In this document: positions 8,755 to 17,524 of the stretch, one piece after another
How positions within the stretch are numbered: position 1 is the first letter of the stretch
Layout: the number at the start of each line of letters is the position of its first letter
Assembly (NCBI GenBank): GCA_024451685.1
Contig: JAMXCW010000015.1
Location: forward strand, 1 to 55,986
DNA length: 55,986 bases
Origin: Candidatus Bathyanammoxibius amoris
Lineage (GTDB): Bacteria > Planctomycetota > Brocadiia > Brocadiales > Bathyanammoxibiaceae
Direction of reading: 5' to 3'
Notes under the pieces: model-generated
Seen by the model: the letters and a program-made list of their open reading frames with translations, nothing else
What the model was told of the DNA's origin: nothing
The model's database searches: none
Translations under genes and position numbers: made by a program

Positions 8755-9867
8755 CTAACCAGCGAAATAATGAACTATAACGCTAATCCCCTCGGCCTGT
8801 TCCTGGGAGTCGGCGGCCAGGATCTTTAGTCCGAGCCTGTCGCCGGGTCCGTAGTCTATGGACTGAATGGCCGTTGACCCGGAGAGGGTGTCCTGGGTGA
8901 GTGTGGCTGTGCGGCCCTGGGCGGAACCGTTCTTCATCAGGTCTATTTCCACATTACTCCCCCTGGGTGCGCTCCGCGCATGTATTGTAATCCTATCTAT
9001 TGTAACGTCTTCACCAAACAGGAAGCCGTCGAAAAATACCTCCCCCTGGCTGGGCGCCCCTTCATGGTACACCGTCAGATACCGGTGTTCTACTTTAGGG
9101 GCCTGGAGGAATATCCTGACGTCCCTCACGTCACCGGGGGCAATGTTATCGATTGTCCCGGCGGCGGCCGAGCCGTCATCGTGGACGGTAACGACGCAGA
9201 CGGGCATCTCGCCACCGGGGAAGGCGGGAGGCTGGACGGAGTCAGGCGTGTCGCCGGGACTCCCCTCGTAGCTGTTCAGTCTCGCGGAGGCGTCCACCGT
9301 AAATAGGACCTTGTTATAATATCCCGCCGTCATCGCAGCGACCTCAAACTCACCTGCCGTCCCCAGTCTTATGTTATTATTGCCCAGGAAGGTCGCCTCG
9401 GTGTTGCCCAGCATAAAGGCCCCACCGGCTATCGTGATAGACCGGTTCGGCGTATCCTGCGCCGACGCCCTCAGGCGGTGGGTAACGTCTCTGGCATAAG
9501 TAAGCTCGCGTGTAATCTTGTTTATATCCGTGGCGTCTATGAGTGAGCCCATGCCAAAATACTGCGGGTTTACCACCTCCCCGGCGTCCGAGCTGTGGAA
9601 GTGGACATAACCCATCACCCAGTCCACGTAGAACTCCCCGGACTGGGCGGGTAGCGACGTTACCTCTGTGTACCCGGAGATGTTTACGCCCGATTCCCTG
9701 TCCGGCACCTCGTCCAGCCTCACCCTGTATGGAGAGCTCGTGAGGATGATATGGAATTCCGTCGTGATGTACTGGAGGCTCTCCCTGCGGTTCACCTCCG
9801 TTGTAAACGTAGCGGTCTCCACAGAGGCCCTTACGTCCAGTCTTACGTTCTCTAATGAATCAGGCAT
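8755..9867 (-). CDS. Phage virion-associated protein, unknown (possible tail tip or adsorption protein)
   Basis: The 370-residue protein has a strong ribosome site (GGAGGTGAC before the ATG). It is predominantly beta-sheet in character, rich in Thr, Ser and Gly. The last 100 residues resemble a beta-sandwich: GEVFFDGFLFGEDVTIDRI, later LGLKILAADSQEQAEG. It is the final gene of the leftward phage operon, a position often used for tail tip or receptor-binding proteins. No family was recognised, so the role is inferred only from place and composition. Confidence 0.7.
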   Translation of the reverse strand: MPDSLENVRLDVRASVETATFTTEVNRRESLQYITTEFHIILTSSPYRVRLDEVPDRESGVNISGYTEVTSLPAQSGEFYVDWVMGYVHFHSSDAGEVVNPQYFGMGSLIDATDINKITRELTYARDVTHRLRASAQDTPNRSITIAGGAFMLGNTEATFLGNNNIRLGTAGEFEVAAMTAGYYNKVLFTVDASARLNSYEGSPGDTPDSVQPPAFPGGEMPVCVVTVHDDGSAAAGTIDNIAPGDVRDVRIFLQAPKVEHRYLTVYHEGAPSQGEVFFDGFLFGEDVTIDRITIHARSAPRGSNVEIDLMKNGSAQGRTATLTQDTLSGSTAIQSIDYGPGDRLGLKILAADSQEQAEGISVIVHYFAG

Positions 9868-9994
9868 GGTTTGTCACCTCCATCTCATCTCTCAGTCTTA
9901 TTTGGAGACCTTTTGATAAACTATTATTATGGAGCCCAGTCCGCTTCAGGCGAAAAGTCCGCCAGAGGCGGCCTCATGCCGGTCAAGAAACTCT

Positions 9995-10855
9995 TTAGCT
10001 CATGATGTGAAGCTTGACCAGTACCGTTTCAGATTTTTTGCCGCTAAACTCTCCGGAGATTGCCCGGCCGAAGGGGGTCGAACCGTAGAGCACGCTGCGC
10101 AAAAACTTCAGCCTGAGCGCGACAAAGACCAGGCCCATGGACGCGGCGGAACCGGGTACGGACAGTCTGAAATCAAGCGTCTTTTTACTGTTGGCGCGCA
10201 CGGGCCCGACGCTGAACTCCGTCCCCGTTGTAAGTGGTGTGTAAGCGGACTGACCGGTGAGTCTTACCTCCAGGTATCCGTTATCCACCATCTCCTTTCC
10301 GAGACGGTTATCGTTACCCAGCGGAAATGCCGATATTCTCACATCATCCGCGGCTTCAGCCGCCTGAAGCCTGGCGAACCACAGGTCAAGACTGAAGGTT
10401 CTCTCGGTGTCCTTCCGGTACCAGTTCACGGGTATTGTCAGCAACTCGTGGTCTGTCTTGCCGCTGCGGTAGAGTTCAAGCCTCTCCTCTCCCAGGCGTC
10501 TCCCGGAAGGCGCAAACGCCGTGGTGAAACTGAGCCGCAGGGGGCTGCGGGCCTTTACGTCCGTATTGAAAAGCCAGCCCTGGGGGAACTCCGTTTCAAA
10601 GTTAAAATCAAATATTGCAGCGGCTGCGGCGTTGCTCCTTAGCATCCACCCGTCGGCCACGCCCGTCGCAAAGGCGAACTCGTAGGCACTTCCGGCCTTT
10701 ACGTCAGACCAGAAACCCAGCAGTGACGTCTCCGGCAGTCTTGCACCTGTCTCCGTCTCAAGCGACCACTCCGGGGCCAGCCCGGTGGAAAACAAAAATT
10801 GCCACGCACTGCCCGCCCTTGTCTCGGTCCTTAGTCTTTCTTCTGCGATAAACAT
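9995..10855 (-). CDS. Phage structural protein with four internal repeats, unknown
   Basis: In this 286-residue protein, the N-terminal 110 residues contain about four copies of a 25-30 residue unit. The cores are SAWQFLFSTGLAPEWSLETE, SAYEFAFATGVADGWML, AIFDFNFETEFPQGWLF and SPLRLSFTTAFAPS. The C-terminal half is beta-rich (LELYRSGKTDHELLTIPVNW onward). The first 25 bases overlap the end of the phosphatase gene upstream, indicating coupled translation. The repeated unit suggests a fibrous or oligomeric virion part (inference). Confidence 0.65.
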   Translation of the reverse strand: MFIAEERLRTETRAGSAWQFLFSTGLAPEWSLETETGARLPETSLLGFWSDVKAGSAYEFAFATGVADGWMLRSNAAAAAIFDFNFETEFPQGWLFNTDVKARSPLRLSFTTAFAPSGRRLGEERLELYRSGKTDHELLTIPVNWYRKDTERTFSLDLWFARLQAAEAADDVRISAFPLGNDNRLGKEMVDNGYLEVRLTGQSAYTPLTTGTEFSVGPVRANSKKTLDFRLSVPGSAASMGLVFVALRLKFLRSVLYGSTPFGRAISGEFSGKKSETVLVKLHIMS

Positions 10856-11223
10856 TTAACAATCGACTCCACTATCAACGGGTGAGGTCTCGTTATGCCG
10901 CGTTTCGACCTTATCAGCGCCACGGCCTCATCAATTTCCATTCCCCCGGAGGTCAGGTAGGCGGTAACCGCCCCCGCGCTCCGGGATATGCCCGCGTCGC
11001 AGGCCACACAAACGCACTCCCCCCTATCCAACCAGCCAGAGATCGTATCAACAACAAACCCCACGGTCTCACACGTCCAGGGAACGCAGTCGTCAATCTC
11101 TACGTGCACGTGCTCCCGGGTTATGCCGTTAAGACTTATCAGCAGTACCTTGTACTCGTCCTCAGGGAGTTCCTCGGCAACGTAACGGTCTGTAATGTAC
11201 AGGTTGTCTATTATCTCGTTCAT
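10831..11223 (-). CDS. Dual-specificity / tyrosine-type protein phosphatase
   Basis: The 130-residue protein contains the CX5R loop as Cys75-DAGIS-Arg81, followed by SAG, matching the cysteine phosphatase signature. The histidine usually before the catalytic cysteine is alanine here (VACDAGISRS). Domain length and the N-terminal start (EIIDNLYITDRYVAEELP) match minimal dual-specificity phosphatases. The usual general-acid Asp would lie around the DDCVPW segment. It sits inside the late structural operon, which is unusual for a phage. Substrates could be host phosphoproteins or phosphorylated glycans; neither is shown by the sequence. Confidence 0.82.
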   Translation of the reverse strand: MNEIIDNLYITDRYVAEELPEDEYKVLLISLNGITREHVHVEIDDCVPWTCETVGFVVDTISGWLDRGECVCVACDAGISRSAGAVTAYLTSGGMEIDEAVALIRSKRGITRPHPLIVESIVKCLSQKKD

Positions 11224-11237
11224 TGTTGGCTTGAGTC

Positions 11238-12734
11238 CTATGCAGTCTCCAGAATCCGCTCATACACAAGACCCGGTTTTCCGGCCAGGTCCCATGCCTC
11301 TATCTCGACGTCTACGGTTTCTTCGTAGCCCCAGCTGCCCGAGGGAGGTTTTACCTCTATATTGTAGCTGCGGCGGGTGCCCGTGAAGGAGAAGCCGGGG
11401 CTACCGTGCTGGTAGACGTCCCCATTAATCTTGACCTTCACCGTGCTTATATCGATACCTACGGTGTCACTCCTCACCGTAAACCTTAGCGGGTTATTGA
11501 GGGGGACGTTTGTCTCTTCATCGGTGGGAGACGGGTATCGCGTTACATATGGAACCGGGTCAACCGGCGCGGTAACCCTGGGCGGGGTATTGGCCAGGGC
11601 TGTTACCTTTTCCGGGTCGCCCAGCCCTTTTGCGGTAATACCCAGTCGTGCCCGCTGCGTTTCTATGCTGTCCGCGGCCACGGGCCAGGGCGGTGCCGCA
11701 AGAAGCGCATTAACCAGCCCGTGACCGTATATCTTCCGGTTAATCTCGTCACCGAGACCTTCACTTCTCAGAATGGTTGCCGTGTCGGCCAGTCTTTGTC
11801 TGACCTCCCCGGGGCGATAAACAATACCGCCCGCAACCACAAGCGCTGCCACACCGGCCACGTATGCCGCACTGATTGAAGTTCCCAGACCAATCCCCAT
11901 ACTGTTCGTTCCCTTTGTTGAACCGATACCTACTTTAAGCTCTGAACCGTACGTTATCCTGCCGCCGCCCTGGGCGACCAGCTCAGTGTTGCCGTCTCTT
12001 GCGTGATAGATACGCCAGGTCCGCATGATCTGCACCCATATATCCCAGAAGCTTTTGTAGTGGTCGGGCCTGTCACTGAGGTTTATGTTTCCCACACCTA
12101 TCACCTTCTCGTGTCTTGCCGGAAAGAGTGCCATAGAGATGCTGCCCGGAAAGTCGTTATTTATACCTGTGTATGCCGCATATGTGCCACCCACCGGCGC
12201 TACCAGGATGATGCCGGCCCGGTATGCCCTGTCAAGGGCCTCGCTCAAAGCATAATTGAAATTATTTGATCCGAAGCCCAGGTAGATGACCTCCAGCCCG
12301 TTCTCTATGGCCCAGTTCACGGCGGCCACCGCACGGTCCCATGTCAAAACCCCATCGTCGTCTGATATCCTCAGGTCGTACAGGTGGGCTTCGGGGGCCA
12401 CGCCGTTTATGCCCAGGTCCAGCGGTCCGCCGGGTTGGGAGGCGATAAATGCCCTGCTGCCGTCGGCGGCGATAATACCGGCCTGAAACGTCCCATGGCC
12501 GTAGCCGTCCGTGCCGTCGGGGGCCTGTTTTCTGACAAAGTCCCAGCCGCCTTTAATGCGCTCTCTGAAGGCCACGTGGTTTGAGATACCGGAGTCCACC
12601 AGGCCGACCCGCACACCCGTGCCTTTATTGTACAGGTGGACCAGGTCCGCCCCTATCCTCTCGAGCGCCTTCCTGCTCAAAAGCGAGGTCTTTTCGTCTT
12701 CATACTGTGACGCAAAACCCTGAAGTCTTAACAT
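11238..12734 (-). CDS. Subtilisin-like serine protease (S8) with C-terminal Ig-like domain
   Basis: The 498-residue protein has a complete catalytic triad: Asp47 (VGLVDSGI), His80 (DGYGHGTF) and Ser286 (GLGTSISAAYVAG). An oxyanion Asn lies near 157. There is no signal peptide and only a short region before the catalytic domain, so it is probably assembled into the virion or kept in the cell. Residues about 390-498 form an Ig-like module that closely matches the C-terminal module of the kelch protein upstream (PYVTRYPSP, then DLAGKPGL). Placed among tail genes, it may cleave a virion protein or a surface target (inference). Confidence 0.9.
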   Translation of the reverse strand: MLRLQGFASQYEDEKTSLLSRKALERIGADLVHLYNKGTGVRVGLVDSGISNHVAFRERIKGGWDFVRKQAPDGTDGYGHGTFQAGIIAADGSRAFIASQPGGPLDLGINGVAPEAHLYDLRISDDDGVLTWDRAVAAVNWAIENGLEVIYLGFGSNNFNYALSEALDRAYRAGIILVAPVGGTYAAYTGINNDFPGSISMALFPARHEKVIGVGNINLSDRPDHYKSFWDIWVQIMRTWRIYHARDGNTELVAQGGGRITYGSELKVGIGSTKGTNSMGIGLGTSISAAYVAGVAALVVAGGIVYRPGEVRQRLADTATILRSEGLGDEINRKIYGHGLVNALLAAPPWPVAADSIETQRARLGITAKGLGDPEKVTALANTPPRVTAPVDPVPYVTRYPSPTDEETNVPLNNPLRFTVRSDTVGIDISTVKVKINGDVYQHGSPGFSFTGTRRSYNIEVKPPSGSWGYEETVDVEIEAWDLAGKPGLVYERILETA

Positions 12735-12812
12735 AATTCCTTCCTCAAAGATGTAACGCCTATGCCGTCCCGCAGCGCAAGCGCTGAGGCACCTTGAATC
12801 ACGCCTGCCGGA

Positions 12813-14285
12813 TTACCCCTGGTTCAGTCCCGGATTTCCGGCCAGGTCGGTGGCAAACGCCTTGACGCTGACACTGCGATTGTACTCAAAGTCCGTGGTG
12901 GGGTCTATGGTAATGACATACTCCCCGGGTGTCCCGGAGTAGCTAAAACCGGCGTCCCCCTTCTCATACCTGACGCTGTCTACCTCTACCCACACGCTGT
13001 CTATGTCCACACCCCAGCCGTCGTCCCTGATGGTAAGCGTAACGTTCGTGTTGACCGGAACCCCAGTCAGTCCCGGCGCCGGTGTTGGGTAGTTGAATAC
13101 ATAAGGTCCCTGTGTGTCCTGTGTCTTGAGTTCACACCTGAGTCCCTCAAACCCCAGGTTGGAGGTGGTGACCTCTGCCCTCAAACTCTCAAGTGCCTGG
13201 GCATAGCCTTCAAGCTGGGCCTTAAGGTCTTCATGGCTCCATGCGTTTCCGCTAACTTCAGTCTTCAGGTCCTCAAGGGCCGTATAGGCCTGTGCCCGGG
13301 CGTCGGCCATAAGGTCATCCAGAGACCAGCCCAGCGCGTTAAGCTCCGCCTTGAGGTACTCAAGCCCGGTGGGGTATTCTGCGTCAAGGAATGACTCCAA
13401 ATCCTCCAGGGCGTCATATACTGCCGGGTCAGCGGCGGTGTATTCGTAGTTATTACTGTAGCTGTCATAGGGCGTGTAACCACCAAAGACATAGCCTTTG
13501 TAGCTGCCGATGGTAACTGCGGACATTTGTGACCTTTTACCGGGCATATCTGCCCTGGTAGTCCACGCATTGGCACTTTGGTCATACTCCTCCGTTGTCT
13601 TTATAGCCGTGTTCAGGGTGGCATGATCCCCTCCGGCGATATAGCCTTTACCGTTTACGGCGGCACCACCGGGAGCAGTCGTGGCCTCACCCTTGCTGGT
13701 CTTTGTAGCCCAACTGTTACCGCTTTGAGAGTATTCATAATTATCAGCATAGTTAGTGCCACCAGTCCTGCCCGCTACAGCATAATATTTATCAGAATCC
13801 AAAGTAAAACCACCTGGGTGACTACGGGAATTTGGGGGCAGTGCCTTACTTGCCCAAGAGTCTCCACTCTGCGAATATTCCTCATGCGCAGAGCCTTTCC
13901 TGCCGTACATCTTATCACTCCCGATGGTGCATAGCACATCACCGACACCGCTGCCTCCCGTAGACCAGTTGGATGAACCGGTTCTGGTAGACCACGAGTT
14001 GCTGCTCTGGGAATACTCGTAGTTTGAAATGTTGTTCATCGCGCCGGTGACATATAGTTTGTCGCTGCCTATAGAAGTGGAACCGGGCAAGGTGGCCATG
14101 CTTGCGGGCATAGATGTCTTTGCGGTCCATGAATTACCGCTCTGGGAATATTCTTTGTGATGGTCATTCCCTCCACCGGATATAGCACCGCCGCTTATGT
14201 AGCCTTTATCTGTGCCAATGGAGGCGCCCCCGTGCTGGTATCGGGCCTCTGGAAGCGCCGTCTTGGTCGTCCATGTATCAGCCAT
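12813..14285 (-). CDS. Kelch-repeat adhesin-like phage protein with helical linker and Ig-like C terminus
   Basis: The 490-residue protein has about six kelch-type repeats of 45-50 residues up to residue 280. They are marked by recurring YSQSGNSWTAKT-like strands and followed by GGA/GGG turns. A helical region of short repeats (LEDLESFLD, LKAELNALGWSLDDL, LKTEVSGNAWSHEDL) spans about 285-390. The last 100 residues are the same Ig-like module as in the adjacent subtilase. AGGAG seven bases before the ATG supports the start. A propeller on a stalk fits a receptor-binding or virion-decorating role (inference). Confidence 0.8.
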   Translation of the reverse strand: MADTWTTKTALPEARYQHGGASIGTDKGYISGGAISGGGNDHHKEYSQSGNSWTAKTSMPASMATLPGSTSIGSDKLYVTGAMNNISNYEYSQSSNSWSTRTGSSNWSTGGSGVGDVLCTIGSDKMYGRKGSAHEEYSQSGDSWASKALPPNSRSHPGGFTLDSDKYYAVAGRTGGTNYADNYEYSQSGNSWATKTSKGEATTAPGGAAVNGKGYIAGGDHATLNTAIKTTEEYDQSANAWTTRADMPGKRSQMSAVTIGSYKGYVFGGYTPYDSYSNNYEYTAADPAVYDALEDLESFLDAEYPTGLEYLKAELNALGWSLDDLMADARAQAYTALEDLKTEVSGNAWSHEDLKAQLEGYAQALESLRAEVTTSNLGFEGLRCELKTQDTQGPYVFNYPTPAPGLTGVPVNTNVTLTIRDDGWGVDIDSVWVEVDSVRYEKGDAGFSYSGTPGEYVITIDPTTDFEYNRSVSVKAFATDLAGNPGLNQG

Positions 14286-14338
14286 TGTTATCTCCTGTCC
14301 GTCAGGCCGGTGTAATAGTTAACGTATAAGAACCCCTG

Positions 14339-15013
14339 TTAGTGCCCACCTACTGCCCCTTCCCTGTTGTCTTCAAGCTGTTTTACCCTCTCCTGCAGTG
14401 ATTCAATAAGCCTTTCCTTTTCGGCCTCCGGTATCTGCGGCAGGTTTTCGCCCCGGTTGCCCTGTACGAACCTGCGCAGGAATTCACCCTGCCAGTACTC
14501 CGGCTCTGCCTGCTCGTAGTTGCCGGGGAATTTTCTCTGCGGGGCAAGCCGGTCCATCTCCTCCTTGAATTGCGTTATCTCCCGCATAGTTTCACCAATG
14601 GCCTTCTTTATGTTAAGAAGCCCCCACTCCTTCATGGACACCTCAAGCCTCGACGTCTCGATAGAGAGCTCAAGCCGTTCACGCTCGAACTGGTCGCTAA
14701 CCACGTTCTCAAGCTTGTAGTCGCGTTCCCTGACGTTCACCTCCTCGGTCTTTATCTCAAGCTCAGTCTTCCGGTACTGATAGTGCATGTCGAGCAGGCT
14801 GTGGTAACGGGTGTTTATCTCCGTGAGACATTGCCTGTGGGCACGGTCGGCCGAGCTTTTCTCAAACTGCCCTATGATGAAATTCTTTATCTGGTACCGG
14901 GAATGACCGAGGGGGAGGGTTTTGAAGAATTGTTCTACCTCTTCCAGCAACTTCCGGTTCCGTCCCTTAACCAGAAACAACGGGTCAACGTCTTTGGTTA
15001 GTACATTCTTCAT
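14339..15013 (-). CDS. Coiled-coil phage protein, unknown
   Basis: The 224-residue, highly charged protein is mostly helical with long coiled-coil stretches around residues 75-150 (YRKTELEIKTEEVNVRERDY) and 200-215. No membrane segment or family motif is seen. An AGAGGGAAG site precedes the ATG. It lies upstream of the kelch gene and could be a tail-fibre assembly factor or virion protein; the sequence does not decide. Confidence 0.6.
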   Translation of the reverse strand: MKNVLTKDVDPLFLVKGRNRKLLEEVEQFFKTLPLGHSRYQIKNFIIGQFEKSSADRAHRQCLTEINTRYHSLLDMHYQYRKTELEIKTEEVNVRERDYKLENVVSDQFERERLELSIETSRLEVSMKEWGLLNIKKAIGETMREITQFKEEMDRLAPQRKFPGNYEQAEPEYWQGEFLRRFVQGNRGENLPQIPEAEKERLIESLQERVKQLEDNREGAVGGH

Positions 15014-15185
15014 TATCTTCCCTCTACAAGGTTAAGCTGTAGCGTAGTCCGCTCACACCAAACACGGCGGCAGATTTTTACCCTGAGGCGGACTGTATTT
15101 CGCACGATCCGCCGGTTTGTTTGGAGGGCGTATTTGCCTGAGGCGCGACCTTCGGCATGACTTGCTCGAATTATGATGAATTTGT

Positions 15186-15232
15186 GCAGAGCAAGCTCTG
15201 CCGCTACAATCTTCAACGAAGTAAACTTCGTT
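15186..15232. repeat. Dispersed palindromic repeats inside phage element
   Basis: Two adjacent hairpins. GCAGAGCAAGCTCTGC followed by CGCTACAATCTT (15186-15213) matches 4889-4916. CAACGAAGTAAACTTCGTT (15214-15232) matches 2299-2317 exactly. The spacer between the genes at 15013 and 15286 is otherwise empty. Confidence 0.85.
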
Positions 15233-15285
15233 GTCTACCGTTTCATTTTCAGGCGCGATGGGTATTGTCTCTGTACGTGAAGGTT

Positions 15286-15741
15286 TCAATCCGTTTCTAC
15301 GCCCTTCCTCCAGCCCCAGGTCTCTGAGCCGAGGTACTCCTGGCCGCGTTTATGGACACGGACGCTTACGTCTCCAGCCTGGACGGGGCCGTCGTCGGAC
15401 TTCTGGAAAGCGGTGAGCCTGTAGACCACCACATCGCCTTCCTTTTCCCCTTCCGCGGCCGCCTTGCCGGGCCGGCCGTTCCCGCCGGCACCCATCAGGT
15501 AGACATCCGTAACGTGGGGCCTGCCGCCTATGTGCTGCACGCACTCCACCATGTGGTTATACTCCCGGTAGCCCCGCAGCACTATCATGTCACCGTAGGG
15601 GTTTGTGTACGAGAGCTTCTTTATGGGCTTATCCGGCAGGTCGTTCCAGCCGGTATCCACCGAGCCCAGGGGCCTGCCCTCGGCCACCTCACCGTCCTCA
15701 AAGGTGACAACAAATCGCATCAACTCCGCCTTTGGTGTCAT
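15286..15741 (-). CDS. Hypothetical phage protein
   Basis: The 151-residue protein has an N terminus (MRFVVTFEDGEVAEGRPLGS) and a central segment suggesting a small beta-rich fold. A glycine-rich loop lies near residues 84-92 (MGAGGNGRPG). An alternative start eight codons in (MRFVV) is possible. No family is recognised. It is flanked on both sides by host-type palindromic repeats, so it may be transcribed separately from the surrounding virion genes. Confidence 0.5.
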   Translation of the reverse strand: MTPKAELMRFVVTFEDGEVAEGRPLGSVDTGWNDLPDKPIKKLSYTNPYGDMIVLRGYREYNHMVECVQHIGGRPHVTDVYLMGAGGNGRPGKAAAEGEKEGDVVVYRLTAFQKSDDGPVQAGDVSVRVHKRGQEYLGSETWGWRKGVETD

Positions 15742-15761
15742 TTCTCATCTGTCTCCTATAT

Positions 15762-15893
15762 ATTGTAGTGGCAAAGCAGGGGCAGGTCTTGCGCCTGCCC
15801 TGTTTGGGCGACCACAAGAGTCGCCCCTTCGAATAGTCGAGCAAGCCTTCGGGCTGAGGTCTTCGAGGCCGAAGGCTCGACTACTACTTATAT
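15762..15893. repeat. Palindromic repeat cluster, includes 46-bp palindrome copy 2
   Basis: Begins ATTGTAGTGGCAAAGCAGG, then a GGGGCAGG/CCTGCCC hairpin and a GGGCGACC/GTCGCCCC hairpin. It ends with the 46-base palindrome at 15836-15881, the inverted copy of 4931-4976 with two mismatches. It fills the whole spacer between two phage genes. Confidence 0.85.
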
Positions 15894-15901
15894 TGCCTTG
15901 T

Positions 15902-16558
15902 TTATGAATAAGAGAACCTCAGGGTACATACCGGGTTATCGGAGAACGGGCTTGCCGACGCGGGCACCCTTACGGCCAGATTAAAATACAGGTCGGCACC
16001 GCCCCCGGGGACGTTGGCAGAGGAAAGTTCCAGACGGTTGTCAGAGCCTGAACCTGCCACCCTGACGGCCCCAGCGGCCCAGTCGCTTGAACCCGGACTT
16101 GAGTACGTGGTGCCGGAGCCATAGATGTAGGAGCTGCCCGCCGTACCTGAACCCAGCACCTGGGAGTTAAAGCTGTTATGGTTGTCGTCGTTCCAGAACT
16201 CAAGAAACGCCTTCGACTGCGTTTGGCCGGCTATGTGGATGCAGAAGACGTATCTGTTGTCGCCGCCCTGCTGCAGGCCCTGGTTGGTGCCCGCGAGGGG
16301 TACCTGGTCGACTATGGAGCCGTCGTCTATAAAGGTCTTGTCTATCTCGACGGAGCCGGAGTCAGGTATGATGATTGTGTCACGCGTGCCGGTGGGGTCA
16401 CCGTCATTGGCGGCCGAGCCGGTCCATAACAGCGTAAACGCGGACGCTCCGGTACCCGTGGTAATGGGATTAAAGTTACTGTCCGACCCCGAACCGGCTG
16501 TCTTTGCCACGTTGCTTGTGGTGTGGTTATAGAACCAGTAAACGTCAGGTTTTGCCAT
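15902..16558 (-). CDS. Phage surface/structural protein, unknown
   Basis: The 218-residue protein is rich in Gly, Ser, Asp and Asn (TAGSGSDSNFNPITTGTG; GSGTAGSSYIYGSGTTYSS). This is a beta-rich composition typical of tail appendages and decoration proteins. There is no signal peptide or membrane helix. A TGGAGGA site precedes the ATG. It is the first leftward gene after the convergently read methyltransferase/radical SAM boundary, so its transcription must enter from its own or a read-through promoter. Confidence 0.6.
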   Translation of the reverse strand: MAKPDVYWFYNHTTSNVAKTAGSGSDSNFNPITTGTGASAFTLLWTGSAANDGDPTGTRDTIIIPDSGSVEIDKTFIDDGSIVDQVPLAGTNQGLQQGGDNRYVFCIHIAGQTQSKAFLEFWNDDNHNSFNSQVLGSGTAGSSYIYGSGTTYSSPGSSDWAAGAVRVAGSGSDNRLELSSANVPGGGADLYFNLAVRVPASASPFSDNPVCTLRFSYS

Positions 16559-16580
16559 CGGAAAAATCCTCCAAATATGT

Positions 16581-16610
16581 TTGAATCGTGTCTATCAAAA
16601 GTCCTATAAT
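16581..16610 (+). promoter_or_regulatory. Sigma70-type promoter for radical SAM gene, apparently leaderless
   Basis: TTGAAT (16581-16586), 18 bases, then a perfect TATAAT (16605-16610). The next ATG (16619) lies only eight bases beyond the -10, and there is no ribosome site between, so the mRNA would begin at or next to the start codon. Confidence 0.65.
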
Positions 16611-16618
16611 CGCGGTTA

Positions 16619-17524
16619 ATGGTTACCGAAAGGGAACGAAAGGGAAAATTCATAGAGTATTTTACCAAGACCCCATCCGGCATATGCTGCCCGCACTTCT
16701 GGTATCTGAAATGGGCAAACGGATGCCCGTACAAATGTGAATATTGCTACCTGCAGTACACCTTTCGCTACCTGCCTGAACCCGTCATCTTCACCAACCT
16801 CGATACCGCCATGCTGAAGGAGGTCAAGGCCTGGCTTATTCAACAGACCGAGCCTCGTATACTGGTCACGGGCGAGCTGGCCGATTCCCTTGTCTACGAC
16901 AAGAAAGTGGGCCTGACCAAGCTTTTAATACCCGTCTTCCAGGATTCAGGCCTCAATCCCTGGGGCCATCGCCTGTACTTCCTTACGAAATCAACGTGCA
17001 TTGATAACATCCTCAGTTTCAGGCCTTCGCGCAGCGTAATAACTGCCTTCTCCGTAAATTCCATACCCGCGTGGGAGGCCTATGAGCACGGCACGCCTTC
17101 CCCGAAAGAGCGGCTTGCCGCGGCTGACACGCTGAGCCGGGCGGGCTGGCCCGTCAGGATACGCCTCGACCCGATGGTGCCCATCCCCGACTGGGAAGAA
17201 TCGTATGTAGAAATCGCTGAGGAGATATGCTCCATCAAGACCCTTGAGAATGTTACACTGGGCTCTCTTAGATACTTCCCGGGCCTGAAAAGGTTCGCGA
17301 GACCAGGACACGGAAGCGATATATTCTCCTTCGGCAAGGACCATAATGACCCCGATAGGCGGCGGAGAGTTCCTGCCGAGACACGCCTGCGCATGTACCG
17401 CAGGGTCGTTGAAGCCCTCAAAGAGCGAAGACCGGATATCCCAATAGGTCTCTGCAAGGAAGCGGAATCCATATTCCCCGGCCTCCCGCTGCCGCTGCCC
17501 CAGAAGGACTGCGCCTGCATCTAG
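16619..17524 (+). CDS. Radical SAM protein, spore photoproduct lyase (SplB)-like
   Basis: The 301-residue protein carries the radical SAM cluster motif at Cys36, Cys40 and Cys43 (GCPYKCEYCYLQ), with the family-typical Tyr-Leu after it. The segments that follow (ILVTGELADSL, LYFLTKST, ITAFSVNS, RIRLDPMVPIPDW) match the SPL/DNA-repair radical SAM group. That family reverses a UV thymine lesion in spores; many relatives in non-spore-formers are unassigned. The C terminus ends in CACI, so a cysteine hydrogen donor is possible but not identified. It is the only plus-strand gene in the phage operon, has its own promoter and overlaps the convergent methyltransferase stop by four bases. Confidence 0.8.
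   Translation: MVTERERKGKFIEYFTKTPSGICCPHFWYLKWANGCPYKCEYCYLQYTFRYLPEPVIFTNLDTAMLKEVKAWLIQQTEPRILVTGELADSLVYDKKVGLTKLLIPVFQDSGLNPWGHRLYFLTKSTCIDNILSFRPSRSVITAFSVNSIPAWEAYEHGTPSPKERLAAADTLSRAGWPVRIRLDPMVPIPDWEESYVEIAEEICSIKTLENVTLGSLRYFPGLKRFARPGHGSDIFSFGKDHNDPDRRRRVPAETRLRMYRRVVEALKERRPDIPIGLCKEAESIFPGLPLPLPQKDCACI

Noticed and set aside
9929-10642. A 237-codon plus-strand open frame
   Set aside because: It lies opposite the phage gene at 9995-10855, has no ribosome site and reads as low-quality Arg/Pro/Gly-rich sequence; it is a shadow of the real gene.
14570-15001. A 143-codon plus-strand open frame
   Set aside because: Opposite the coiled-coil protein gene; no ribosome site, no family resemblance.
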